Positions 11,401-22,687 of a stretch of DNA of 64,000 nt are shown piece by piece. Location of the stretch: NCBI GenBank assembly GCA_032358165.1, contig JAALGY010000021.1:806001-870000 (forward strand), given 5' to 3'. This DNA is from Diplosphaera chodatii. Lineage: Eukaryota > Chlorophyta > Trebouxiophyceae > Prasiolales > Stichococcaceae. The position numbers and the translations under genes were made by a program. How positions within the stretch are numbered: position 1 is the stretch's first letter; every line of letters begins with the position of its first letter. The notes under the pieces were generated by a model that saw only the letters and a program-made list of their open reading frames with translations, made no database searches and was not told the DNA's origin.

Positions 11401-11941
11401 TAAGCCGCGCGATTTTGCGATGCAAATCAACCTGTCGATGGAGAACTGCTGGGGCATTGTCCGCGCGCTGGTGGACGTGTGCAGCGGCCTGGACGACGGC
11501 AAGTGGCTCCTGGTGAAGGACCCCAACAAGCCGCTCCTGCGCCTGTACAGCGTCCCCGCCGACGCCTTCAAGGTGTGCAGCACTGCCTGCAGTGTACACT
11601 CGAGTGCATCCTTGTCGGCTGCATCACATATGAAACACATGGACATCCCTCAGCTTCCGCTGCCCATGTCCCCAACCACATCGTCGTGTCAATGCCATTC
11701 TTCCCACCCATGATGGTGCATTCTGGCTGTGTACCTGGTGCTTAGCTGTTAGGCAAATCGAGTGCTTTTTGGGTGTGCAATCATTGCGTACTGGTCTTCG
11801 CTACTTTTAAATTTATGATGGATGTCGACCTGCAAGTGCCTATGCGTACAGGAGGACTATGCTGACGAGCTGATGCCAGAGAACGAGGAGGTGCCGCAGT
11901 CGCCTATGGCGCCGGCGGACGACGACAAGGACGATGACTGA
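8483..11941 (+). CDS. EIF3D: Translation initiation factor eIF3 subunit D
   Basis: eIF3d is a cap-binding subunit of the eIF3 complex, which recruits mRNA to the 40S ribosome. The protein starts [18 protein letters not shown]. It continues with [25 protein letters not shown], a Gln/Arg-rich stretch, [35 protein letters not shown], the core [59 protein letters not shown] and [14 protein letters not shown]. It ends in an acidic tail, DDDKDDD, as in other eIF3d proteins. At least ten exons are needed. Exons 8483-8639, 8751-8815 and 8934-9134 join in phase. The next junction (9134 to 9287) does not fit the obvious GT and AG, so a different donor or a small exon is likely there. Confidence 0.95.
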
Positions 11942-12192
11942 TGGGGTTGGGCCGCGGGTTGGAGTGGGCGTGCATTGGGCGTGCACACAGCTGTTCAGCA
12001 GAATGCATGTCGGAAACAACCCCAGACTCATGCGTTCTGTGCGAGGTAGACCATGAGGTTGCAGCTGCCACATGGTAGATGAAACAATTACATGGCGACT
12101 GGCAGCATGTGCAATGCAACGCCAAGCTTGCACAAGCTGCTGGCACGACTCGGTACATGCAAGACACATCGTACAATGAATGAGAGAGCGCG

Positions 12193-14502
12193 CTATGGTC
12201 GGTACACTTTGATGGCATGTGTGCGGGACCGGCACATGGGGCAGCGGTCCATCCGCTGAGCACACTCCCAGCAGGTGCACATGTGGCCGCATGCCGCAAA
12301 CACTGCTGCCGCTGGCTGCTCCAGGCAGATGGCGCACAGGTTGTCATCTCTGCACACAAGGCCCAGGCACGCTGTCAAGCACGAGGATTGCTTCAGCCTT
12401 AGCCAGCTGACCAATGTTGGCTGGTGGTACTCGCGGTCACCCATTTGCTAAGGTACCAAGGAACTGCATGTGAAGGTCTCTACTGCGCGCTGATGCATGA
12501 CCAGCACAGCGTACCTGTCCCCGCCACCACCACCCGCAGTGGCATCTGCTGCAATTTCAACGCCGTCGTCACTGGTGCGTCGAGCCTCCTCTAGCCGCCT
12601 GTTGGCCTCCAACACTCTCCGGCTGCATGGCACACAGCACAAGGCATTGCCGCTGACACGAGAAGACCCTGACGTTGCTTGCCGAGCCCAAGACGGCTCT
12701 AAACCCATTGAGCATGTGCGCACCGCAGCTTGCGACGCTTCACGACTGTGGCCACACCACCAGATAGCTTCCAGGCAACAAGTGCCGCACCCACAGCGCC
12801 AAAGCCAATGGCAAACCACTTGCATGTCCGTGCAATCCTGCACAGCATGACATTGCCTCGCACACACGATGACCGTCGTCAACAGGCAGCACCTGGCATA
12901 TCCACACGAGCTCATGCCAGTGCACGGCAAAGTTGACATGTCGAAAGGCATGTCAGCATTTCCTCGGGCCTCACCCGCTGATTGAGGATATCAACTCAGG
13001 CAAAGACTGCGTGGTGATGAAGAACGCATCGCCGCTCGATGGTGACTTCAGCACCAACACGCCATCGCCGCCTGCAGACAGCACTCCTTTCCCGAACGCC
13101 GCGCTGCCCCTGCAATGCCCACGGCAAAGTGAGTGCGCAGCCGCGAAGCCGCCACACCAAACCCTAAGCCGCACAATCCCCAGACACAGCAGCGCTCTGA
13201 TCCTCGCTCATCTGAGGCATTTGCAGGCAGGCATTGTCAGGCTGTCGTCAGGCCGGCTCAGGCGGTGTCTGCTGCCGGGTGCACACGCCTGGGGGCCTGG
13301 GCCAGCTCGCCGATGCAGGTGAGGGGCGTGCCGACTGGGAGGCTGTGCTCTGTGATGCTGAGGCCCAGCACACGGAAGCCCGCGAACAGGTCGATCCCAG
13401 TGCGGATGACCCCCCTGTCGGGACCCTGTTGGAAGCTCTCCACTGCAGTGTATCACGGGAAGGATGGTTTACAACAGCGGCAGAGTTTGCCACGGACCAC
13501 CGACAACAAGTGCCTAAGGTAACAGATGGATGCTGATGTGCAGCGGGTATGACAAAGTGGCATTCGCAGGGAAACACTGGTGCGACTGTCTGTCGTCTGG
13601 TATGCGCTATCCTGTTGCATGGTGTGTATGAGCCGCACCAACAAGAGGCAGCACGAGGTGGGGGCTGCGTGCCGCATCGACGACTGGCAGCAGGGCGGAG
13701 CCGTCGCGGAGGCCCCAGGGGGCCTCCCTCTTCACATGGCGCTGCGTGACATTGTCCCGCACCCACCGGTTGTTTGCCCCGCGCTTTGACATGTGCAACT
13801 GCTCCCGCACCTGCGCAAGTGCAGCGGCTGCACCATGACCGGGGAAAGCTCTGCCGATCGTTCGTAATGACTCAGTGACACTCATGCGCCCAGGTTCAAC
13901 TGAGGACAATTCTTGTGCGCGCAGGTAGCTGCACTGCACCTCGGTGATGACGCATGGCTGATTCGTCAGCTCCCCGCTGAGCGGGTGCTCTGTGTGCGCC
14001 TGTTCACATCACAGTACGAGTGTTTGCACATAAGTCATCTTCTGCATAGCTACGCAAAGTGTTGACACGTGAATGTCGCCCTGAGGCACATGGCCCACAT
14101 AGCGTGCCAGCAGCGCACTCGCCTGACCACTGACGGCCACCAGCAGCGGCGCTGCAGCAGCCAGACTTCTCAAATCTGCAGGAGGAACCATGGCTCGGGA
14201 TATCTTCATGTGCAACACTGTGCTGCCGTACTTATTGGGGTGGTTTGGGTGCGCACACCACAGGCAGCAAGGCATCTTGTACACGCTCCGGGGAAGAGCA
14301 AACACCTTCAGAACTGCAGGTGATTTGATCCGGAGACAGGGCATCTAAGACCTCACTCACCAGACAGACTAGAGACAGGGGTGGCGGCCTCGAGCTCTCG
14401 CTTTTGTTTGCCTTTGGCATACGCCACCAGCCAAAACATGCCGCCGACAGCCGAGCATGCCAGCCCGGGCCAGTGCACAAACTGCACGCCCTCTGTGTTC
14501 AT
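12193..14502 (-). CDS. SP1/MUL1-type membrane RING E3 ubiquitin ligase
   Basis: SP1 in the chloroplast outer envelope and MUL1 in the mitochondrial outer membrane are membrane E3 ligases with a GIDE domain facing the intermembrane space. The start is MNTEGVQFVHWPG at 14502, leading into a first hydrophobic segment (ACSAVGGMFWLVAYA). Then come DLRSLAAAAPLLVAVSGQ, GIDE-like pieces (NRWVRDNVTQRHVKR; LPVGTPLTCIGELAQ; GDAFFITTQSLPELISSI) and a second membrane helix with IGFGAVGAALVAWKL. A C3HC4 RING of the SP1 type follows (CAICLEQP, CGHMCTCWEC, CPMCRS) at the extreme C-terminus, ending VYRP. The last two exons (about 12610-12514 and 12349-12193) join in phase. The chloroplast versus mitochondrial membrane cannot be decided. 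The gene converges with eIF3d, 251 bp between stops. Confidence 0.85.
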
Positions 14503-14883
14503 CCTTCCAATTCGGCACAATCACATTGCGTCGCTGCTATTTGCTTATATCAGAGTGTTGGGGACGAAGCTGCAGGGACATGATGTGGAGTGCAGGTTGC
14601 TACAACAACTCCAGCTGCGTTGCCTGCAGAACCTGTCTGCTTGCTGCAGGATGCAAATCTACAGCAGCGCTCGTTCCGCAACGTGCAAACAACGTGCTTG
14701 TCGTGTCTAATCTTTGCACATCTGCCAAGTCTGCACGATCCAAGGACATCTTGCTTGGCCATTTGCAGCCCCCTTGCTCGGAATAACGTTGGATACAGGG
14801 CAGTCGAGTTGACACCACAGAAACGTACTGCGAATGTCGTCAACAATTGCAGTTCTCAGAGTATCCTCCATCTCTTAGCACAT
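14503..14883. other. Spacer between the RING ligase (5' side) and the phosphatase (3' side)
   Basis: About 380 bp without a supported coding exon. It should contain the ligase promoter and the phosphatase 3' untranslated region. Nothing distinctive was seen. Confidence 0.4.
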
Positions 14884-17024
14884 TCAAATGTCACCGGCGT
14901 TGGCAGCCCCATCGGCTGCATACGCTGCCGGGGCATTTCCCGCTGTAAGGTGTGCGCGGCTGTTCACACAGTGCACCGTCGCACATGCAGCCAGTGACTC
15001 ATTTGCAGTACATTGTGCTGCATCGATGCAAGAGATGCTGGCCGGCTGCACGTCCACAGCGAATGCCGCGTCCTGTTGCAGCCCGCAAAATTCGTGCAAC
15101 AGAGCAGCCGCCCGTGCACAGCTTGTGACCATTGCAACCGTGATGCCACCGCCATCTCCACCGGAGGTGCGAGCGGGTTCCGGACCATTCGTGCTGCGGG
15201 ATGTGTCGCTCTTTTGGCCAGCCTGCGCCAAAAGGAGGGTCAGTGCCTCCCCAATGGACCGCCGCTCCTGAGCAGATGCTTCAAGTTGGTCATCCGGCAG
15301 CTGCGTCGGGTGCCACAGCTGGACTGGGAGCTCCACTTCATGCCGCAAAGCCATCAGAGCCTTCTGATAGTCATGCGCTGCAGGCGTGTCATCGCAGAGC
15401 AGCCTGTTCACCTGCAGCATCACATCACATGCTGGTCTCAGTGGCATGTTGTGCCTGCATGCACCTCCACATAGCGTCCAGCTGCCACAGTGTGCGCATA
15501 CACTCTTTGATCCTCACCAGGAATGCTGACACAGCGCCAGCTGTGGTGCTGACATCTTCGCTGCTGCTGCCGCTGCTGCAAGCGACCACTAAGATGCGCA
15601 CTCTGCCAGCTGGTGGCCCACTGGCCGCCAGGTTTGACACCACCTCTGGCGACTGGTTCATGTGCCGCAGCGAGGCGCGCGTCTCGACTGATTCCCCTGC
15701 TGATGCACTGCTGATGGCTGCGGCTGCCTGACCTGAAGGGGGCTCGAAGTGCAAAACTGTGGTGGCAGCATTGGCTTGTACGAGGCGCCGGAATGCTGAG
15801 GGCGGCAGACCTAGCGACACGCATATCAGCGCCTGCAAGGCATGTCGGCATGATCATCAAGAGCGCAGCAGAAGGAGGGTACAGCATGATGTTAGTCAGT
15901 GCGACGTGCACTGCAGGCACCACTCGTCCCATGCGCGACCTGCTCAATACCGCACCTGGTTCACGGCGTTGTGGGCAACGACCAAGATGTCATGCCCCGG
16001 CTCTGCTGCCAAAATGGACCGAAGTGCCAGCGATGCACGGTGCCATAGCTCCCTGCTGGCAGAGCACACTACTTGGTGCAGATGGAGCTCAAGTCCTGCG
16101 CTAGCGGACTCACTGCAAATGCTGTGCGATGTGCACAACCGACTCACCTGACTGGTGCATGACCATCGATCTCGAGGCCGGCAGGGTCATGCTTCCACTT
16201 GTGGTACTGTGACCCGAAGCGCTGCTTCCCTTCCGCCTTGAAGAGCCCCTGGAAGGAGTACAGGTCCACCTCCCGCAGCGCTGGCAACACCTGCATGGTC
16301 ACATGACTGATCGTGCAGAACTTGGCAACTGCAACAATGTACGGTTGGTACTGTCGTGCACCAACCGCATATGCGTCGCTGCAGGATTAAGATACAGTCA
16401 TCCTCAGTGCTACTGGGGTGTCCACGGAGGGCGCGGAGGAGTGCCTGGACATAGCCCTGCCGACCCGCCCAGATGATCCTGCCAGTGACCGCCGCACGCT
16501 GCAGCGGGCTGCAGAAGAAAGCGTCAAAGTTCTCGCCCACCAGCTGCGAACAGACCGAAAACGTCACGGGCAGCCTGACACCTCACACTGAGCTGTGTTA
16601 CACAGCAGCATTCAGCGCCACCTGCAAGGCTCACCTGCTGTCGGGCTGCCTCAGCTTGCTTTTGTCCCTTGTCTGTCAACAGCGACAGGTCAGAGCTGCC
16701 CTGAATGCGGCCAGTCGTGTTCCATTGGCTCTGCCCATGCCGCACTAGCGTGACCGTCTTGGCCGCAGTTAGCCTCGGCAGTGGGAGCGGAGGCTCGTCC
16801 TGCCGATCGCCTTCCGCATCAAAGGCATCATGACCAGACCATGTGTAACTTTCTGCTGTATCACCGCTGACCGCTGCTGCTGGTTGTGCTTGCTGCGCTG
16901 TGCGGGAGATCATGGATGTCCGCAGGATCCGCTGCGAGAGCACATGGCAGCCTTGCTGCCGACGACTTACGCAGGTGCTGCACGGCGCACCCCCGACGGG
17001 CGCGGATATGGCCAGTGGGTGCAT
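14884..17024 (-). CDS. Chloroplast histidine phosphatase, CA1P phosphatase-like (AT5G22620 type)
   Basis: This is a histidine-phosphatase (phosphoglycerate mutase) superfamily protein. Its closest remembered relatives are plant proteins annotated as probable 2-carboxy-D-arabinitol-1-phosphatase, which removes a Rubisco inhibitor. The catalytic motif LVRHGQSQWN is followed by GRIQGSSDLSLLTDKG, FFCSPLQRAAVTGRIIW, LREVDLYSFQGLFKAEGK, EIDGHAPV, RELWHRASLA and the second catalytic His in VVAHNAVNQ. These match the plant proteins in order. The C-terminal half (from about 15838) is a degenerate second lobe, as in plants. An Arg/Ser/Ala-rich N-terminus of about 70 residues starts at ATG 17024 and fits a transit peptide; the ORF extends to 17093 but begins with GTG there. 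Substrate is by homology only. Confidence 0.82.
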
Positions 17025-17566
17025 GCGGATGCTCGGATGTGTTGCTGAGCGAGACACAGTTGGGCGCCGCGCTGCCTGGTGGATGCCGAACACTCAATGC
17101 CTCAAGGTGATTGCCTGATGCGCATGCAGCTGGCGCAGCTCTTGACCGACGATTGCTGCATGGCAGATCATCAATGGGATGTTTTGGCCATCGAGTATGA
17201 ATGTATGATTGCAGCGGATACCAGGGAGGCCTGAGGCAGGGGGCATACGAGTATTGCGCAAACCCACCTTGTCACGTTGGTGTCAACAAGCACAAGGTGG
17301 CACCTTTGTGCTTCAGAACGTCACAAAGAAGTCAGTCAAGCAGCTATCATAGCAGCTACGTGCTCTCGGCAGAGACGACTGCCGGAATGGGGTCAAAGAG
17401 GCAAGTGCAGACTCCCATGTGCTATCCGTCTGCGTCGAGCCCAACGCAGGCGTCAAAACAGTCCTGGGTAGCACAGTAGAGCATCGTGAATAGGATCGAC
17501 GTTTTTGGCTAGTGCCGGGCGGTAGATAATGCTGATGCACAGTCGAAACAGATGGTGACTATGCAG

Positions 17567-20500
17567 GACATATGAGCGCTTGTACGAAGAAGGGATCAGC
17601 AGGCTGAGAGCTACGCTCTCGGAGGACAAGCAGGAAGTCGACTCCTTTCAGGCAAAGCTTCGATAACGCACGTGGCCTCATGTGCTAGCACGACCGGATG
17701 CTCAAGTCAGATACGTCTCGTTGAATTTGCACACGCCACTGCTGTTGCGTGCAGGCGCCGCAAGCAGCAGCATGGGCACGAATCCACCTCGGCTATCTTG
17801 TTTCGGCGAGACTGCTGGCTGCTGCTCATCAGGGCTGCATACACCCGCAGCGGCGTCCTGCAGTCCACACCGCCATGCTGGCTGCCCTTGGGCGGACGCT
17901 CGAGGTGTAGTATTCTTGCAGTCCTGCCAGCAGCGCTGACCCCTTCTATCTCAACGTTTATTACGATCTGAAAGATAGTGTAGCATTGCTGCTGGAAGAT
18001 ACAGCAGTGCAGCTGCTCGTGACGTAACTGCAGACAAGAGCCATTCTGGTCGAGACCGGTGCTGGACCTTTCGAGGCGATTGCTGCAGCTGCACGGGCAT
18101 TGTGCTTGACACCTGCGGCATGCGAGGTGCCTCTGCCATGCTGTTTCAGAGACGACCGCCAGCAGGTGATCCTGCTGGTACACTGTGGACGAATGATCTG
18201 TCTCTACTCCTGATACTCAGAACAGATTCTGGCATCGTCACCGTGTATAAATCTTACAAGTCTACTTGAATGCTCGTCATCTCACATCACTGTGCATCCC
18301 TTCACAGGAACTGGTAGAGCGGGATACTGCTTTTGGTGCTGCTGGTGTCAGCATGTTCACGCCCAGCACCAGCAACAGTGATGCGGCTGCTGAGGTCGTC
18401 ACCTGGCCGCCGGATGTGCCCACTGACCTGCAGCCCATAACAGACACACATGGATTGCCAGACAGTCCAGCACGGCAGGCACCGCAGGACGACAGCAGGC
18501 CTGCGCTGCCTGACGTCCTTCCCCTGACAGAGGTGACCTGGAGGGCTGCTCGTTTTGGTCTTGCCGCAGGCAAGCTGGGGTCGGCAGATTTTGACATTTG
18601 ATCATCTGATATGGTACAGGCAGCTGCAGCACTGTGCATCCAGTCACTTGTGCGGGGACACCTGGCCCGAAGGGCCACCCAGTTGGCGGCGGCTGAGGAA
18701 GCTCACCTGTTGCGCACAGTGCTGGAGGTGAAAGGGCAGCTGCTATTGTCAGTACTACCCTGAGCAGTATGTATATACACTTTCAGCACAATGACGGGTT
18801 TGAGGTTTGGGCGATAAGCTAGCAGTTGCAGACTGAAAAGTGTGCACAATGCAGCCGCAGCGTTCAGCGGACGATGCCAGCAGAGAGCATCGGCTGGCTG
18901 CAACCCGCGAGAAGAAAAGGAGCCTTTTGCAGCAGGAGCTGGGCACAGCGCGGAAGGCGGTACGGCAGCGATTGAGGGAGGTCGAGGGCCCCCGCATGCG
19001 CAGCGATATCCAGCACAAGGTGCCTCCTGATGGACAGCTGTCTGCATTGACTGATGTCGCTTTTGGGCAGAGCAGTACCTGTGGCAGACATGTTGACAGA
19101 GGCTAAACTTCCTGTTGACAGATTAGCGGGGCTAGCCTATTCAGATGTGCCACCATCGTTTGCAGAACACGATAGGTGTTGCAGTGGCGGATTTGATCAG
19201 AGCGCCTGGACTCGCAGCAAGTCTGAAAGGCCCAACGTGGCCTTGTGCATATTTGCAGGTGCATACTTGGTGGCTTGCGACAGTGGATCAAGCTACTGGC
19301 AAGCACCCAGAGCTGCCGGCTGATGAAGCAGGCGGCTCGCTGAGCATCCTGCACCCGCCGCCACCACCACTGCCGTCACCCACAGAGCAGCGCCCCGGCA
19401 CAAGCAGTCGTTCCAAGTCAGCGGTGGCCCAGCCAGCACCTGCCGGGCGCAAAGCAGGTGTTTGCAACGAATGCATGAACGCACAACATCTGCTGTAACG
19501 GACGCAAGACGATGTCCTAACCGTGCTGAAAACACACCATCAAATACCACTGTTGCGCTTGGTGATGGCATAAATTCTGCTGACAGCTGCAGCGGTGCCG
19601 GAGCGGCCAAAGCTGCTGGCTGCATGGCTGCCCGATGTGGAGGCCGCAGTGGAGGCATACGAGGCGACCTGGTCAGCAGGCGCCCAGCTGCAGGGCAGCG
19701 CCCAGCCACCAGACGATGCGCTGCTGCAGGTCTCCTCATTGATCTCTTGGTCCTGTGTGTCAGCGCACAGCAACATGCAGTCGACGAGACCCCTTGCGCA
19801 CCATCCTATCGGCATGCACATAGCAGCACGGTTCCCTGCAGGAGGAGGTGAGGCCAGAGGTGTTTGAGGAGGTGCGGCGGGAGGTGGACCCCCAGCTGCT
19901 CCAGACGCTGGCCAAGCTCCAGGTGCGAGCAGCTGCACGTCATCATACATGGCAGCTCATATCTTTTCAAATTGTGCTGTACGAGCAAGCTTTCTGGTCG
20001 TCAGCAGGAGCTGCCACATGCAGCAGCATGGTGCAGAAGATGCAGAACCTGCATCCTGGAATGTCTTTCATTATGAGCGTCAGTGGCACTTATCCAGCAC
20101 AGAGGCTGTGCCCACTGCAGGCAGATATCGAAAAACAGGCGCTAGCAGATGCGGGAGCAGCCACAGCCAGCGCTGCCGGCAGCAAGAAGGGCAAGGCTGC
20201 AGCAGAGGTGGCTGCAGCAGATGCTGCCACTGCAAAGAGCAAGTCGGCCTCACGACCGGCCACAGCAACGCAAAGTGGGGTCAAGAAGCCTGCACTGGCA
20301 GGCCAGCAGCCCGGTGGTGTGATGAAGGGCAAAGCAAAGAAGAAGGCCGCAGACCCCGTGGTGACTTTGCACCATGCATACATGACGAACTGTGCAGTCA
20401 TGTGCAAGCTTTGCGCATGTCCGTCAATGCGAAGGGATCTGCCCAATGCTCACACTGTAGGCATAGCGGAAGCTTGTAGTCGCGCCCATACAGGCAGACA

Positions 20501-22422
20501 TGACGGTGGAAGCCCTTCAAGCAGAGCTGGCAGCGGCTGCCATCTTGAGGCGGTGCGCTGCAATAGAGCTGCATCAGTGCCTTGCTGGCACCGTCCTGGT
20601 GCCACCGGACCCGCACCAGCCGCCGCCGTGGCTGGCGGCCCGATCTGCTCTGCTGGCAACATGCGTCCTCCCCTTGGCCTCCTCAGCGCTGCACGCCAGG
20701 CACGAGCCTGCTGCTCGACCAGACGGTTGCTGCATCCAGTCCTTGAAACTGAATGTACGTTCTGAAGCTGCAATCTGAAGGGATTGTGACACTCTGCATG
20801 GCCCCTTCTGTACCATTGTGCAGAACACCAGCACCGCGGGCCCTGCTGCTGGTTGGAGCACCCGGCAGCGGCAAGACAATGGCCGCACAGGCCATTGCCC
20901 ACTCGGCTGGAGCGGCGCTGTTCGACCTGTCACCAATGACTACTGACGGCAAGTGGCCTGGCAAAGCAGTGACCACCATGGTGCGTACCTGCCTGCTGAT
21001 GACACGCATGTACTGTATCAACCAGATCGACCCTGTTGACCATGGAAGCCCTGCCATTGTAACCGTGTGGGTGGGTCAGAAGACTTTGCACAGCTGCAGC
21101 TGTGTACAGAGCTAAATGATATACATACATCAACGACAATCAACAGTCTGGGCATGACCTGCATCCTGCTTTTTGACAGGTGCGCATGGTGGTAAGATGT
21201 GCAAAGCTGCTGCAGCCTTCGATCATCTACATAAACGAAGTTGAAAAGGTCAGGATGCAGCCAAGTTGCCGGTCGTGTGCCTTCGCCAAGTTGTGTGCTT
21301 TCGTACGCTGCTCACTGACTGCAAACCTGCACAAGGCACTCTACTGTGTGCAGCGCAAGCACGATGTCACCCGCATGACTCTCGCAGGTGTTTGTGACAG
21401 ACAAGCGGAAGATCAAGCAGTATGACCGGCAGGAGCCGCCTGGCAGGATACGGAAGGCACTTCTTGCAGAGGTGCTCCTGCTGAGCTGACGCATGGCAGT
21501 GGAAGGCTGCAGAAGGCTGCTGCCGCCGTGCCTCATTTACAGCACTGGCTGCACACAGTGTGCAGCCCAGCAACTCACATGAGGCGCTTGTGTCCCTGTG
21601 TGTTGCAGATAGAAGCGCTTGAGCCCTCAGACAGGGTGCTTGTGCTTGGCGAGTCCGGCATGCCGCAGACGTGCATCAAGAGTGACGAGGTGGCGCTGAT
21701 GACACTGTTCCAGCACCTGCTTCACCTGCCGGCCCCCGACCACAGCGGCAGGCTGGTGAGCCAAGGATTGTTCTGATAACGTCAATCTCGCCAGTATTGC
21801 TGCCACTGTCAGCATTGCATGCACGGGTCGCTGCACTGTGATTTGGTTTGAACACTGCAAAGTCATTGGCACAGGCGCTTTGGCGAGGACACTTTAGCCA
21901 GAAGGGCCTGCAAGTACCAGTTACATTCCCCTGGTCATTGCTCGGCAGCATGTCGCAAGGCTTTATGCCCAGGGTTATTTCACATGTATGTCAGGCCACT
22001 GTTGACCGTTCAGCCTCCAACCATGCTGCATCACACATGGGCATGCAGCCTGGTCAGATCTATGCAGTCCGCAAGCTCTACCTTACAATTTGTCATGCAG
22101 GTTGTCAGCAGCATTGCAGCAGCCCACTCGAAAGGCAGCAGTGTAAAGCTGGTGTCGGTGGATGACGTCTGCCGCTGGTTGCCGGCTGTGAAGCAGGGAT
22201 GTGCCGAAGACCTGGCAACGTTGGCGGACTGGTACCTCAGCCATATGCACTGGGTGCCGCCACCTCCAGAGGCACAGGTGTGCTCCACATGCGCCTGCCA
22301 GACGTGGGACATGTCTGATGATGGCATACTGCTTCATAAATCTCTTCGCATTGCAGGAGGCAGCAGCAGCCGACGGCAAGGGCAATGGCAACAACAAGCG
22401 ACCATCCAGCAGCAGGAATTAG
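17567..22422 (+). CDS. DRC11: Ciliary nexin-dynein regulatory complex subunit 11 homologue (IQCA1-type IQ and AAA protein)
   Basis: DRC11/IQCA1 is an axonemal AAA protein of the nexin-dynein regulatory complex. The N-terminal exon (YERLYEEGISRLRATL, 17571 on) and an exon with WARIHLGYLVSARLLAAAHQ resemble the family start. An IQ motif (CIQSLVRGHLARRATQ) lies near 18640. The helical REKKRSLLQQELG is followed by a tryptophan segment ending GKHPELPADEAGGS, then RPEVFEEVRREVDPQLLQ and a lysine/alanine-rich linker. The AAA domain has Walker A GAPGSGKT near 20860 and KWPGKAVTTMVR. The Walker B position reads IIYINEVEK; the canonical DE is replaced, as I recall also for human IQCA1. The C-terminus AVKQGCAEDLATLADWYL matches the family. 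The stop is at 22422. The first exon has no in-frame ATG, so the start codon lies upstream in 17100-17560. Confidence 0.83.
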
Positions 22423-22687
22423 GCAGAGGAATCTCATACGCACACGTTACAAATAATATCCAAATAATATCGTAATTGCACTGACACCAGAGACACCGAT
22501 TTCTAGCAGCGACGCCCTGGAGGCGGATTCACGGTTTCACTTCGAAGCACAAATGTCAAGGTCGACCATTGCTTGCTTTCGACAATTGGTACTCGTGTGT
22601 CCCTAGTGCGTTGACTGTTGCAAACAGCATCTGGGGCCTAGAGTCACGGTTGAAAAAGTCATCCAGCATGCAGAGCCGAGCAGCCCA

